Part shown: one piece after another, positions 1 through 7,068 of the stretch
How the letters are laid out: every line of letters begins with the position of its first letter
Numbering within the stretch: the stretch's first letter is position 1
Source of the DNA: Deltaproteobacteria bacterium
Lineage (GTDB): Bacteria > Desulfobacterota > Dissulfuribacteria > Dissulfuribacterales > QOAL01
DNA length: 23,359 nucleotides
NCBI GenBank assembly: GCA_026988585.1
Contig: JALSKY010000050.1
Coordinates: 1-23,359, forward strand
Reading direction: 5' to 3'
The notes under the pieces: model-generated
Seen by the model: only the letters and a program-made list of their open reading frames with translations
Told to the model about the DNA's origin: nothing
Database searches by the model: none
Position numbers and translations under genes: made by a program

Positions 1-1172
1 CTGTCTATCTCCTCATCTGTTCTGGGCAGATATACCTCTTTGCCATCCTTTTCCTCATATTTTCCATCCACAAGGACACCCACAGAGAGTCTCTTGATGG
101 AACCTATTGCGCCCTCTATCTGTTTTTGCAACCTGGAGATCTCGAAATTTCTCGTGAGCTTCTCCCGTTTTGCAACGAGATCCGCCCCCTGTTCTCCAGC
201 GGTGTTGCCCATGAGCTTGCCTGCTAGCCCGCCCTTGACTCCTGGAATCCCGCCAGCCCCCTTGGGACTGGTCAACTCACTGTCTTTCTGCTCACTCCTG
301 ACCGCCACGCTGTCCGGATCATAACGATCTTCCTGGGTAAGGATCTTGTCGAAATCTATCTCTGCAGAGACCCGTACTACTGCCTTGTTGCTGCCAAGGG
401 CGTCCTCCAGCATGGACTGGATCTTGTGGCGGTAATAGTCTTCCAGCCTTCTCTTGTAGGCCAGTCTCAACTTGGTCTGTTCAGCCGTGGTTTCTCCTGA
501 TGGTTCCCTGTACTCATAGAGGACGTTTCCTGTAGTATCCACCACAGATACATTTTCCTTGCTCAGCCTTGGTACTGCACAGGCTACCAGATGAACTATC
601 CCTTTTATCTGTTGACGGGAGAGCTCCCAGCCGGGTTTCAGCTCCAGGACTACAGACGCAGTAGGTTTCTCCTTGTCCACAGCGAACAGGGACTCCTTGG
701 GCTTGGCAATATGGACCCGTACACTCTTGACCTCGGGAAATCTGCTGATGGTCTTTTCAAGCTCACCCTGCAACGCCCTCTGGTACTTGACCTTTTGAAC
801 GAAATCTGTTGTGCCCAGGCTGTTCTTGTCAAAGATCTCAAAGCCTACACTGGAGCCCCTGGGAAGCCCTTGGCCTGCCAGAGATAGGCGGATATCATAA
901 ACCTGTCCCTGAGGCACCTGAACAGTACTGCCTCCATTGGTCAGCCTGTACGGGATCCCCTCCTGTTTGAGATAGGAAACGATCTCAGAGGCATCTTTTT
1001 CAGAAAGGTCACTGTAGAGGGTGCCGTAGCTGGGCTTGTTGATGAGGAAAAAGAGGAGAATAAACCCTGCAAACACGGCAGTAACCACGCCTGCAGCTAT
1101 AACTTTCTGCTTCAGATCCAGATCATTGTAGATCTTTTTTAATTGCTCTATCTGTTCGGTAGCCTTGAACAT
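1..1172 (-). CDS. fliF: Flagellar M-ring protein FliF (3' end outside window)
   Basis: FliF forms the MS ring of the flagellar basal body in the inner membrane. Reading the minus strand from an ATG at 1172 gives 390 uninterrupted codons that leave the window, so the C-terminal part is missing. Residues 1-20 are cytoplasmic, and residues about 22-44 form the first transmembrane helix. Residues 46-220 match the YscJ/FliF ring-building region (LYSDLSEKDASEIV, GIPYRL, and VRVHIAKPKESLF near 151-164). A Gly/Lys-rich linker (about 300-335) precedes the FliF C-terminal domain, with NFEISRLQ at 342-349 and IKRLSVGVLVDG at 359-370. It is the last visible gene of the flgB-flgC-fliE-fliF order, 76 bp after fliE. 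The missing end should hold the second membrane helix and the FliG-binding tail. Identification is secure. Confidence 0.96.
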   Translation of the reverse strand, partial: MFKATEQIEQLKKIYNDLDLKQKVIAAGVVTAVFAGFILLFFLINKPSYGTLYSDLSEKDASEIVSYLKQEGIPYRLTNGGSTVQVPQGQVYDIRLSLAGQGLPRGSSVGFEIFDKNSLGTTDFVQKVKYQRALQGELEKTISRFPEVKSVRVHIAKPKESLFAVDKEKPTASVVLELKPGWELSRQQIKGIVHLVACAVPRLSKENVSVVDTTGNVLYEYREPSGETTAEQTKLRLAYKRRLEDYYRHKIQSMLEDALGSNKAVVRVSAEIDFDKILTQEDRYDPDSVAVRSEQKDSELTSPKGAGGIPGVKGGLAGKLMGNTAGEQGADLVAKREKLTRNFEISRLQKQIEGAIGSIKRLSVGVLVDGKYEEKDGKEVYLPRTDEEID

Positions 1173-1248
1173 GGTATGGGGATCTCTTTTCTCTCTGATT
1201 CAGCACACTGTCAATGGTTCATGGTTTGTAAAAGGAGATGAGGCTTGA

Positions 1249-1566
1249 TCAGAACTGCAGTCTCAGCATCTCCTGATAGGCACTAATGGCCTTGTTTCTC
1301 ACCTGAAGCATCAGGTTGAAGCTGATGTCTGCTTTCGCCACAGCCACCATGGTTTCGGCCAGACCGATTTCCTCTCCTGATGCCAGGGCCCGAACCTGTT
1401 CATCAGCCTGTAGCTTTTCCCTGTTTATCTGGGTGATTGCCTTCTGGACCATATCTGTGAACGACAATGCATCACCGCTTTTTGGGGCTTGTGTATTACC
1501 CTTTTCCCCAGAGATGGACGGTAAGGCTGTGCCTATGTTCTTCAGTGAATTATCGGTTATGTTCAT
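1249..1566 (-). CDS. fliE: Flagellar hook-basal body complex protein FliE
   Basis: FliE is the small adaptor joining the MS ring to the proximal rod and is needed for flagellar type III export. The protein is 105 residues, the usual family length. The C-terminal half carries the family signature: SFTDMVQKAITQIN (36-49), a conserved SGEEIGLAETMVAVAKADISFNLMLQVRNKAISAYQEML stretch summarised by the core AETMVAVAKADISF, and a terminal MLRLQF. The N-terminal 30 residues are polar and variable, as expected. A good ribosome-binding site (GAGAGGAG) lies about 6 nt before the ATG. It lies between flgC and fliF, the standard order. Confidence 0.96.
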   Translation of the reverse strand: MNITDNSLKNIGTALPSISGEKGNTQAPKSGDALSFTDMVQKAITQINREKLQADEQVRALASGEEIGLAETMVAVAKADISFNLMLQVRNKAISAYQEMLRLQF

Positions 1567-1614
1567 ATCTGTCTCCTCTCATGGAGTTCTCTCCAAAGGG
1601 GCTACCAAACAGGC

Positions 1615-2061
1615 CTACCGGGCAAGTTCCAAAGTCTTTAGTGCCATGGTCTTGGCACTTTCCAACAATGTGACGTTGGCCTCATAAGCCCGGGTAGCTG
1701 CCATGATATCCACCATCTGTTCCATTACATTAACGTTGGGAAGTTTTACTATGCCGTTCCTGTCTGCATCAGGATGGCTTGGGTCGAAGACCTCCATGAA
1801 CGGCTCCTTGTCGTCCACAATCTCCTGAACCCGCACCTTCGAAAGGGCAGAGTCCAGATTTTGCTGAAAGGTGGCCTGATTGTTTTCAGTTTCCCGGGAC
1901 AGAGGAATCTCCTGAAATACAACTGATTTCGCGCGATACGGGCCGCCATCAAGGGTGCGGGTCACATGGGCATTGGCAAGGTTCATTGCAGCCACGTTCA
2001 GCCTTACCCGCTCAGCATACATGCCTGAAGCGCTTATCTTCATTGCGGTGAACAGATCCAT
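1615..2061 (-). CDS. flgC: Flagellar proximal rod protein FlgC
   Basis: FlgC is a proximal rod subunit exported through the flagellar secretion apparatus. The 148-residue protein has the rod/hook N-terminal motif (FTAMKISASGMYAERVRLNVAAMNLANAH, with the core SASGMYAERVRLNVAAMNLAN) and the conserved C-terminal helix (MVDIMAATRAYEANVTLLESAK). The middle carries the family-typical YRAKSVVFQE and an FDPSHPDADRNGIVKLPNVN segment. The start codon shares its A with the flgB stop codon (TGATG), so translation is probably coupled to flgB. Length and motifs are normal. Confidence 0.97.
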   Translation of the reverse strand: MDLFTAMKISASGMYAERVRLNVAAMNLANAHVTRTLDGGPYRAKSVVFQEIPLSRETENNQATFQQNLDSALSKVRVQEIVDDKEPFMEVFDPSHPDADRNGIVKLPNVNVMEQMVDIMAATRAYEANVTLLESAKTMALKTLELAR

Positions 2062-2543
2062 CAGACCTTACCTCCTTCGGTTATTACATTTTTTAGTCCG
2101 TTGAATTTTTTGGTGAGGAGCTGGAGAGTGGCCTGATACTGAACGGAGTTTTCGGCAAGCTTGGACATTTCTATGTCCAGATCAACCCCATTGGGCACCC
2201 CTGTTTCTTTAGAGACAACGATTCCCTGGGCCTCCAGTTCCTCTTGGGTGGTCCCGGACGGGAAATGGCGCGGGTCAGTGGTAACAAGGGGAAGAGAGTT
2301 CTGATCTCCTGCCGAGGTGATCACAGGGCGTCCTGTTCCTTCTGCATCCTGGTGTCTGTATCCTTCTCCAAGCTGGTCCTGAGCAAACTTCTGTATCAGC
2401 CTCTTGAAATCCAGATCCTTTGCCTGGAATCCCGGGGTCTCTGCATTTGCTATGTTGGAGGCAAGAATAGCCTGCCTCCTGGCCCTGAGATCAAGCCCCT
2501 TTTCCAGTATGTTTATGGTGGAACCGAAAAGTCTGCCAAGCAT
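2061..2543 (-). CDS. flgB: Flagellar proximal rod protein FlgB
   Basis: FlgB is the most membrane-proximal rod subunit. The 160-residue protein starts with the family helix and the NIANAETPGFQAKD motif (30-43), and ends with EMSKLAENSVQYQATLQLLTKKF followed by LKNVITEGGKV, which is the rod-protein C-terminal coiled-coil segment. The middle region (about 55-105) is somewhat longer than in the E. coli protein (138 residues) and contains a DPRHFP motif common in FlgB. A purine-rich SD (AGGAGAG) lies about 9 nt upstream. It starts 56 bp after the sigma-54 activator gene, with no separate promoter that I can recognise, so it is probably transcribed from the promoter at 6527-6542. Confidence 0.97.
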   Translation of the reverse strand: MLGRLFGSTINILEKGLDLRARRQAILASNIANAETPGFQAKDLDFKRLIQKFAQDQLGEGYRHQDAEGTGRPVITSAGDQNSLPLVTTDPRHFPSGTTQEELEAQGIVVSKETGVPNGVDLDIEMSKLAENSVQYQATLQLLTKKFNGLKNVITEGGKV

Positions 2544-2599
2544 CTCTCTTTCTCTCCTGTGATCTGTTGTTCAAGGTGTTGTCAGAAGCCCGGGTTGAG

Positions 2600-4207
2600 C
2601 TAAAGCACCAGCCCGGTCTTCCGGTATTCTGCCAGCTTGTTTCTCAGTGTTCTTACGCTGATCCCAAGGAGTTTTGCAGCATGGGTCCTGTTTCCACCTG
2701 TTCTGCTCAATGCCTTCTGGACCATCTGTTTCTCCATCTCGTTCAGGTTGAAGGTTTCATGGGTCTCTGCAATTTGAGCAGCCCTGGTTCCACTCCAGGG
2801 ATGATTATCGTTTCCAGGATGCTGCTCTTGCCCAAAAAGCTGTCCGGAATGGGAATTTTTTTCCCATGTGGAATCTTCTATCGCCTGTATATCCTCAAGG
2901 GTTATCTTTTTGCCTGAGGATAGCAGGACTCCTCTTTCAACCAGGTTTCTTAGCTCCCGTACATTCCCAGGCCATCTGTGCTGCTGAATATATTCAATGA
3001 CCTCTTTCGCAAATTCCAGTCCAGTTTTGTTGTAGAGGAGGGAAAATTTTTTCAGGAAGTGCTCTGCAAGAAAGAGGGCATCCCCTTCTCTCTCCCTGAG
3101 AGGCGGGAGGAGAAGGGGGATCACATTTAGCCTGAAATAGAGATCTTCTCTGAAAAGGCCGTCTTTGACTGCTGAGAGCATATCCCTGTTGGTTGTAGCA
3201 AGTATTCGCACATCAACAGGAACAGGCATTCCTCCTCCCAGCCTGTCTATCTCTCCCTCCTGCAGAACTCTCAACAGCTTCGCCTGGAGAGGAAAGGCCA
3301 TTTCTGTGATTTCATCCAAAAGAATGGTTCCTCCGTTAGCAAGTTCGAATTTTCCACTCTTTCTGCTCAAGGCCCCGGAGAATGCACCCTTTTCATGGCC
3401 AAACAGTTCACTCTCCAGCAGGGTGTCAGGGAGTGCAGCACAGTTCAGGGCGATAAAGGGTCCTGATGCACGACTGCTCCTGGCATGGATGAATCTGGCC
3501 AGGAGTTCCTTTCCCGTGCCACTCTCTCCTGATATCAGGACAGGTGCCTGGCTCGGCGCAACCATCCTTGCCTTTTTAAGCACAGCCTCCATGACAGGAC
3601 TCTGGTAGAGGATCCTGTAACGGTCATGCTCCTGCCCCATCTCCGTACCGGCAGGCTTATTCTCTGCAGGGCATTTTTTGTCATTTTTTTGACTATTTCT
3701 GTTGGATGGTGGCGCCTCATTGGAGTTATCTTCCCTGCTGGAACTCTCCCTGTCTTTTCCGGCGTCCAGATCTATCTGTTTCCCAGGTGTGCTAAGGGAT
3801 TCCATCCCTATGTTCAGCTCCTCCATTGCCTTGATAATGAGCATCTCTATGAGGTTTTCATCCCATGGCCTGCATCTGAAGTCCATGGCCCCCAGCTTCA
3901 TGGCCGTTGTGGCAGCTTCAATATCCGGTACCTCTGAGAGAATGATGCTCTTGTGACCGCTGTCCTTCAGCTCTTTTCTGCTCTCTTTGAGAAATTGCAG
4001 GGCATCGAGATGTTCAGGATGGTGAACTATGATGGAAAGGGAGAACCTGTTGGAGGCCGCCAACTGGATGGCTGTGTTGATATCGTGGGCTGAGGAGACC
4101 TGAAAACCCATCTCCTCCAGGGCTTTTTGCAGGGAGATCCTGTCGGATGTGTTGTGCGCTGCCAGAAGTACCTGCAGTTCAGTTGTAACTCTTCTGTCCA
4201 GGCTCAT
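2600..4207 (-). CDS. Sigma-54-dependent activator with degenerate receiver (FleQ/FlbD-like class)
   Basis: This bacterial enhancer-binding protein remodels sigma-54 RNA polymerase. Domains are a receiver-like fold (residues 10-130), a polar low-complexity linker (about 140-190), an AAA+ domain (198-430) with Walker A GESGTGKE (227-234), loop GAFSGA (274-279), Walker B ILLDEI (295-300) and WPGNVREL (412-419), and a C-terminal Fis-type helix-turn-helix (GGNRTHAAKLLGIS, 504-517). The receiver lacks its chemistry: the acidic pair is replaced by Ala-His (VLLAAH), the phospho-acceptor position reads VHHP (61-64), and the usual Lys-Pro reads Arg-Pro (113-114). So it is probably not a phosphorylated response regulator, much as in FleQ. 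The GAFTGA loop has Ser for Thr. The start codon overlaps the TPR gene stop (ATGA). The position directly before flgB suggests it controls flagellar genes. Confidence 0.9.
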   Translation of the reverse strand: MSLDRRVTTELQVLLAAHNTSDRISLQKALEEMGFQVSSAHDINTAIQLAASNRFSLSIIVHHPEHLDALQFLKESRKELKDSGHKSIILSEVPDIEAATTAMKLGAMDFRCRPWDENLIEMLIIKAMEELNIGMESLSTPGKQIDLDAGKDRESSSREDNSNEAPPSNRNSQKNDKKCPAENKPAGTEMGQEHDRYRILYQSPVMEAVLKKARMVAPSQAPVLISGESGTGKELLARFIHARSSRASGPFIALNCAALPDTLLESELFGHEKGAFSGALSRKSGKFELANGGTILLDEITEMAFPLQAKLLRVLQEGEIDRLGGGMPVPVDVRILATTNRDMLSAVKDGLFREDLYFRLNVIPLLLPPLREREGDALFLAEHFLKKFSLLYNKTGLEFAKEVIEYIQQHRWPGNVRELRNLVERGVLLSSGKKITLEDIQAIEDSTWEKNSHSGQLFGQEQHPGNDNHPWSGTRAAQIAETHETFNLNEMEKQMVQKALSRTGGNRTHAAKLLGISVRTLRNKLAEYRKTGLVL

Positions 4208-6492
4208 AGGATACCTGCCACACTGTCCAGGAACTGTTCAAGTTTCAACTCCTCTTTGGCTGCCTCTTTCCAGGGAGATTCCCCCCTCTTGGAGATTGCT
4301 GCAAACTCGCCTTGTGCTGCCTTGGCTCCTTTCAGCAGTCTCGTTGCCATGGCCTTACGAAAAAGGTCAGCCGGCGGGATCTCTGCATTCTCGGTGACCG
4401 GTCTGCTATCCTGCTGCATAGTCATAAGTTTGACATAGCTGTCCAGGGCAACTCCTCCTTCCTGAAGCTGCAGGGCCTGGTCCCCCATAAGCCTCAACAG
4501 CTCCATCTGTTTTGCCACCGGAATCAGCTCTCTGTATCTCCGTAGCATTGTATTGGCCTTTTTCCAGCTTCCCAGCATTATCAGGGCCTCAGTAGCAAGC
4601 TCTGCAGCCTTGGCATTTTCTTCCAGGTCGAGGCTTCCGGAGGCCATGTTATATGTGGCGTGCCAGTCATGTTGAAGTCTCGAATGTTCCGCCTTGACCA
4701 GCATGGCCTCAGGGCTCATGGCGCCCTCAGGGCACTGCTGATCCAGAAGTGCCAGTACGTTTGAGCCTTCAGTTACTGCCTTCAGGGTTACGCAGACTCT
4801 GGCCCAGTCCAGGAGAAGGGGGCATCTCATATCATCTGATGGACCGAGCCTCCAGCTACTGTAAAAGCCTCTCGCTGCTGCCTTTGACAGTCCAAGGCTC
4901 TCCAGGGCCTGGGCAAGATAGTAATGGTGGCGGGCCGATTTCAGCTCCAGAATTCCCTCTATATGGTTATAATGGTAGTTGCATAGATGGAGCCCCTTCT
5001 TCTTCTCTATGAGCTGCTGGTCAAAGGCAGCGATAGCCCTTTTCCCAATTGGAATTGCCTGCTGTTTCAGAGTTGGGTCATGCTGAAAAGTGGTCCTGTA
5101 GTCCCAGTACCAGCTCATGGCAAGTTCCGGGGACTTGTTACTGATAAGGGCATCCATCAGTTTCAGCCAGAGCTTCTGGGTAGCCTCACGTATCATCTCC
5201 TGAACCGGATTGGATGGATCAAATCTCAGGAAATCCTTACCTGTTTCAACCGCCCTTGTGAGAAAAACCACTGAATAGTCTGTGGAGATCAGCCTCTTCC
5301 CTGCCTGTTCTGCCAGTGATATCACATTTTGCCGAAGCCTGCTGTCTGGGTTTCGCTTGAGAAACCTCTCTGCATCCAACATGGCCTTGAGGAAATTGCC
5401 CGCTTTGAGCTCCGTCTCTATGAGTTCCTTCATAACCTCGTCGGTAAGGGGGTGCCTGGGATAGAGTTTCACTATCTTTTCAAGCAATACCGCAGCATTT
5501 TGAGGGGAGGTGGTTTTGGGTTCCTTTCCTGTTACCTTTTTCAGTTTGAGAGCGGCTTTCTCCTCTATCTGCAGCAGCCTGAACCGGGCAAAGAGCCCCT
5601 CTGGCGCATTGCTGAAGTCTCTCCTTATCAGGGCATAATACTTCTTGGCCATCAGGACCTGGCCCTGTTCCCTGTATGCCTCTGCTATGGTGAACAGGGT
5701 CCTTGCCCTCAACTGCCTGGACCGAATGAGATTGAGATAGTGGAGCCAGTAATCTATAGCCTTCCGGATATCACCATCCTTTTTGGCAAACCTGGCCTTG
5801 AGTTCCAGGATCTCAGGTATCTTGGCCAAGGCATCGGGATCTCTAGTCTCTATCTTTTCTATGGTCTTCCGGGCAAGGGCTGTATCTCCTGAGGCAAGGG
5901 CCTGTTCTGCGAGGAGACACTTTGCTGTTAATGCTGCTATGCTGTCAGGAAATTGACTAAGAATCTCCATATAGAACTCCTCCACCTTTTTTCTGTCCCC
6001 CTGTACTGTCAGATATGAGACAATGGAGTTCAGGGCATCACTGGTTCTGGAGGAATCAGGGAAATATCTGAGGATGATCTTCCAGTGGGCCAGGGCTTCA
6101 GGCCAGAAGCCTGCTGCTGCATAGGCCTCGCCGATTATGTAGTATGCCTCAGGAACCATGCCGGAATCAGGGTATCGCTTTATGAAATCCTTCAGGAGAT
6201 ATATGAGACCCCATACCTGCTGGCCGGTAGCATATGGCTGTATCTCCATGTTGCTCCAGAAGCTCTCTATCTCAGGCTTCAGGCTCTGCCATGCCAGCTG
6301 ATCCGATGTGATCTCCTCTTTCTCCTTTTCATCCGACTTTTCATTGCCTGCAGCGGCAATGGGTTGGTTGCCGGTGATGGAGATGGTCCATCCGCCCAAC
6401 CAGGAGATGCGGACATCCGGCAGCAGCAGTGAAGCCATCAGGATAAGCATCAGTATAAAAATGCACTTTTTGGCAATGGATCTCTTTTTCAT
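4204..6492 (-). CDS. Large exported TPR-repeat protein, first gene of the flagellar operon
   Basis: A 762-residue protein of unknown precise function. Residues 1-10 are basic and 11-25 are strongly hydrophobic, so it has a signal peptide or an N-terminal membrane anchor; a possible cleavage region is IAAAG near 45-49. A charged stretch (50-62) leads into repeated helix pairs of TPR type, clearest at 96-215 (RYPDSGMVPEAYYIIGEAY, RYFPDSSRTSDALNSIV, QFPDSIAALTAKCLLAEQAL), with further repeats at 225-300, 330-385 and beyond. The mature protein is probably periplasmic or faces the periplasm. It starts 35 bp downstream of a sigma-54 promoter with a GGAG ribosome site 5-6 nt before ATG, and overlaps the sigma-54 activator gene by 4 nt. 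Co-transcription with rod genes suggests a role in flagellar assembly or its sensing, but this rests on position only. Confidence 0.8.
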   Translation of the reverse strand: MKKRSIAKKCIFILMLILMASLLLPDVRISWLGGWTISITGNQPIAAAGNEKSDEKEKEEITSDQLAWQSLKPEIESFWSNMEIQPYATGQQVWGLIYLLKDFIKRYPDSGMVPEAYYIIGEAYAAAGFWPEALAHWKIILRYFPDSSRTSDALNSIVSYLTVQGDRKKVEEFYMEILSQFPDSIAALTAKCLLAEQALASGDTALARKTIEKIETRDPDALAKIPEILELKARFAKKDGDIRKAIDYWLHYLNLIRSRQLRARTLFTIAEAYREQGQVLMAKKYYALIRRDFSNAPEGLFARFRLLQIEEKAALKLKKVTGKEPKTTSPQNAAVLLEKIVKLYPRHPLTDEVMKELIETELKAGNFLKAMLDAERFLKRNPDSRLRQNVISLAEQAGKRLISTDYSVVFLTRAVETGKDFLRFDPSNPVQEMIREATQKLWLKLMDALISNKSPELAMSWYWDYRTTFQHDPTLKQQAIPIGKRAIAAFDQQLIEKKKGLHLCNYHYNHIEGILELKSARHHYYLAQALESLGLSKAAARGFYSSWRLGPSDDMRCPLLLDWARVCVTLKAVTEGSNVLALLDQQCPEGAMSPEAMLVKAEHSRLQHDWHATYNMASGSLDLEENAKAAELATEALIMLGSWKKANTMLRRYRELIPVAKQMELLRLMGDQALQLQEGGVALDSYVKLMTMQQDSRPVTENAEIPPADLFRKAMATRLLKGAKAAQGEFAAISKRGESPWKEAAKEELKLEQFLDSVAGIL

Positions 6493-6526
6493 GACGCTCC
6501 AATATCTTTCTTGTCAGGAGCATTGA

Positions 6527-6542
6527 AGCAAGGAGGGTGCCA
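6527..6542 (-). promoter_or_regulatory. Sigma-54 (RpoN) promoter of the flagellar operon
   Basis: The minus strand reads TGGCACCCTCCTTGCT, a near-perfect match to TGGCAC-N5-TTGCA/T. The invariant GG (6541-6540) and GC (6529-6528) are separated by exactly 10 bp, as sigma-54 requires. Transcription would start near 6516, leaving about 24 nt of leader with a GGAG ribosome site before the ATG at 6492. The operon it serves encodes a sigma-54 activator and rod/MS-ring proteins, which independently fits this promoter class. Confidence 0.9.
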
Positions 6543-6731
6543 GCTACTCTGAAACCCTTTTAACCGGTTGTTTTTACAGGGTATAGTTGGAAATTGTCCA
6601 AAAGGTTAAGTAAAGGGCTCAAAAAGGGAATACAGGCAGGGATGTTGAATCCGGCTGCAAAGTCAGTTTCTTGACACTTTGCCGGATAGGCCCGGACAGG
6701 AATCTGTCCTCAGAACAGGCTCTCTAAGGAG

Positions 6732-6768
6732 AAAAAAACAGGGCATGCCAAGGTAGTAGGCAGCCCTG
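6732..6768 (-). terminator. Rho-independent terminator downstream of the GH57 gene
   Basis: On the minus strand a GC-rich hairpin (CAGGGCTGCC, 9-nt loop, GGCA-T-GCCCTG; 10 bp with one bulged base) is followed immediately by seven T residues (A run at 6732-6738 on the plus strand). It would end minus-strand transcripts coming from the GH57 gene about 300 nt after its stop codon, and it insulates the sigma-54 promoter about 190 bp further on. Confidence 0.88.
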
Positions 6769-6798
6769 TATATGGAAGTATATGGAACCGCTGTTATG

Positions 6799-7068
6799 AT
6801 ATCATCCCAGATTATGCACTACAAAAGAGGGCAAAAATGAATTTTCTTTTTGAATCAGCTAATTGTCTGTCAATAGTCAGTTGTTTGATAGTCACCTTTT
6901 TGATGAAGCAATATTCATGTTTCTTTTGCCCTCTTTCACAGCCCTCCGGGATTGGCGAGTTTGTCCAATCTGCTTTGTTGCTCAGGGCTCGAAGTACCCA
7001 AGTACGTCTTCGCCCCTCGCTCCTCGCATCTTGGGCAAACTCGCCCATTGCATAATCCGGGATCATAT
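6799..7068. repeat. Nested palindromic repeat element with about 20-bp terminal inverted repeats
   Basis: Three inverted-repeat pairs lie in one 270-bp block. Outer arms 6799-6818 and 7049-7068 match at 18 of 20 positions (core GATTATGCA). A second pair, AAAGAGGGCAAAA at 6824-6836, is inverted at 6924-6936. A third, GGCGAGTTTGTCCAA at 6954-6968, is inverted at 7031-7045 with one mismatch. Inside the third pair is a hairpin at 6985-7015 (CGAAGTAC, CCAA loop, GTAC-GTC-TTCG, flanked by GGG/CCC). It holds no transposase. The only notable open frame (84 codons, minus strand, 6812-7066) spans the arms and looks like a by-product of the repeat. The right arm overlaps the GH57 stop codon. A MITE-like or structured dispersed repeat is the best reading; a transcribed structured RNA is possible. 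Confidence 0.7.

Noticed and set aside
6673..6700. TTGACA box upstream of the flagellar operon
   Set aside because: It is on the plus strand, no -10 match follows at the right distance, and the plus-strand gene it would serve does not exist nearby.
6812..7066. 84-codon minus-strand frame beginning MIPDYAMGEFAQDARSEG
   Set aside because: It begins and ends in the arms of the nested palindrome, has no SD, and is best explained as read-through of repeat sequence. I have a vague impression that similar short predicted proteins recur in related genomes, which would fit a dispersed repeat, but this is unverified.
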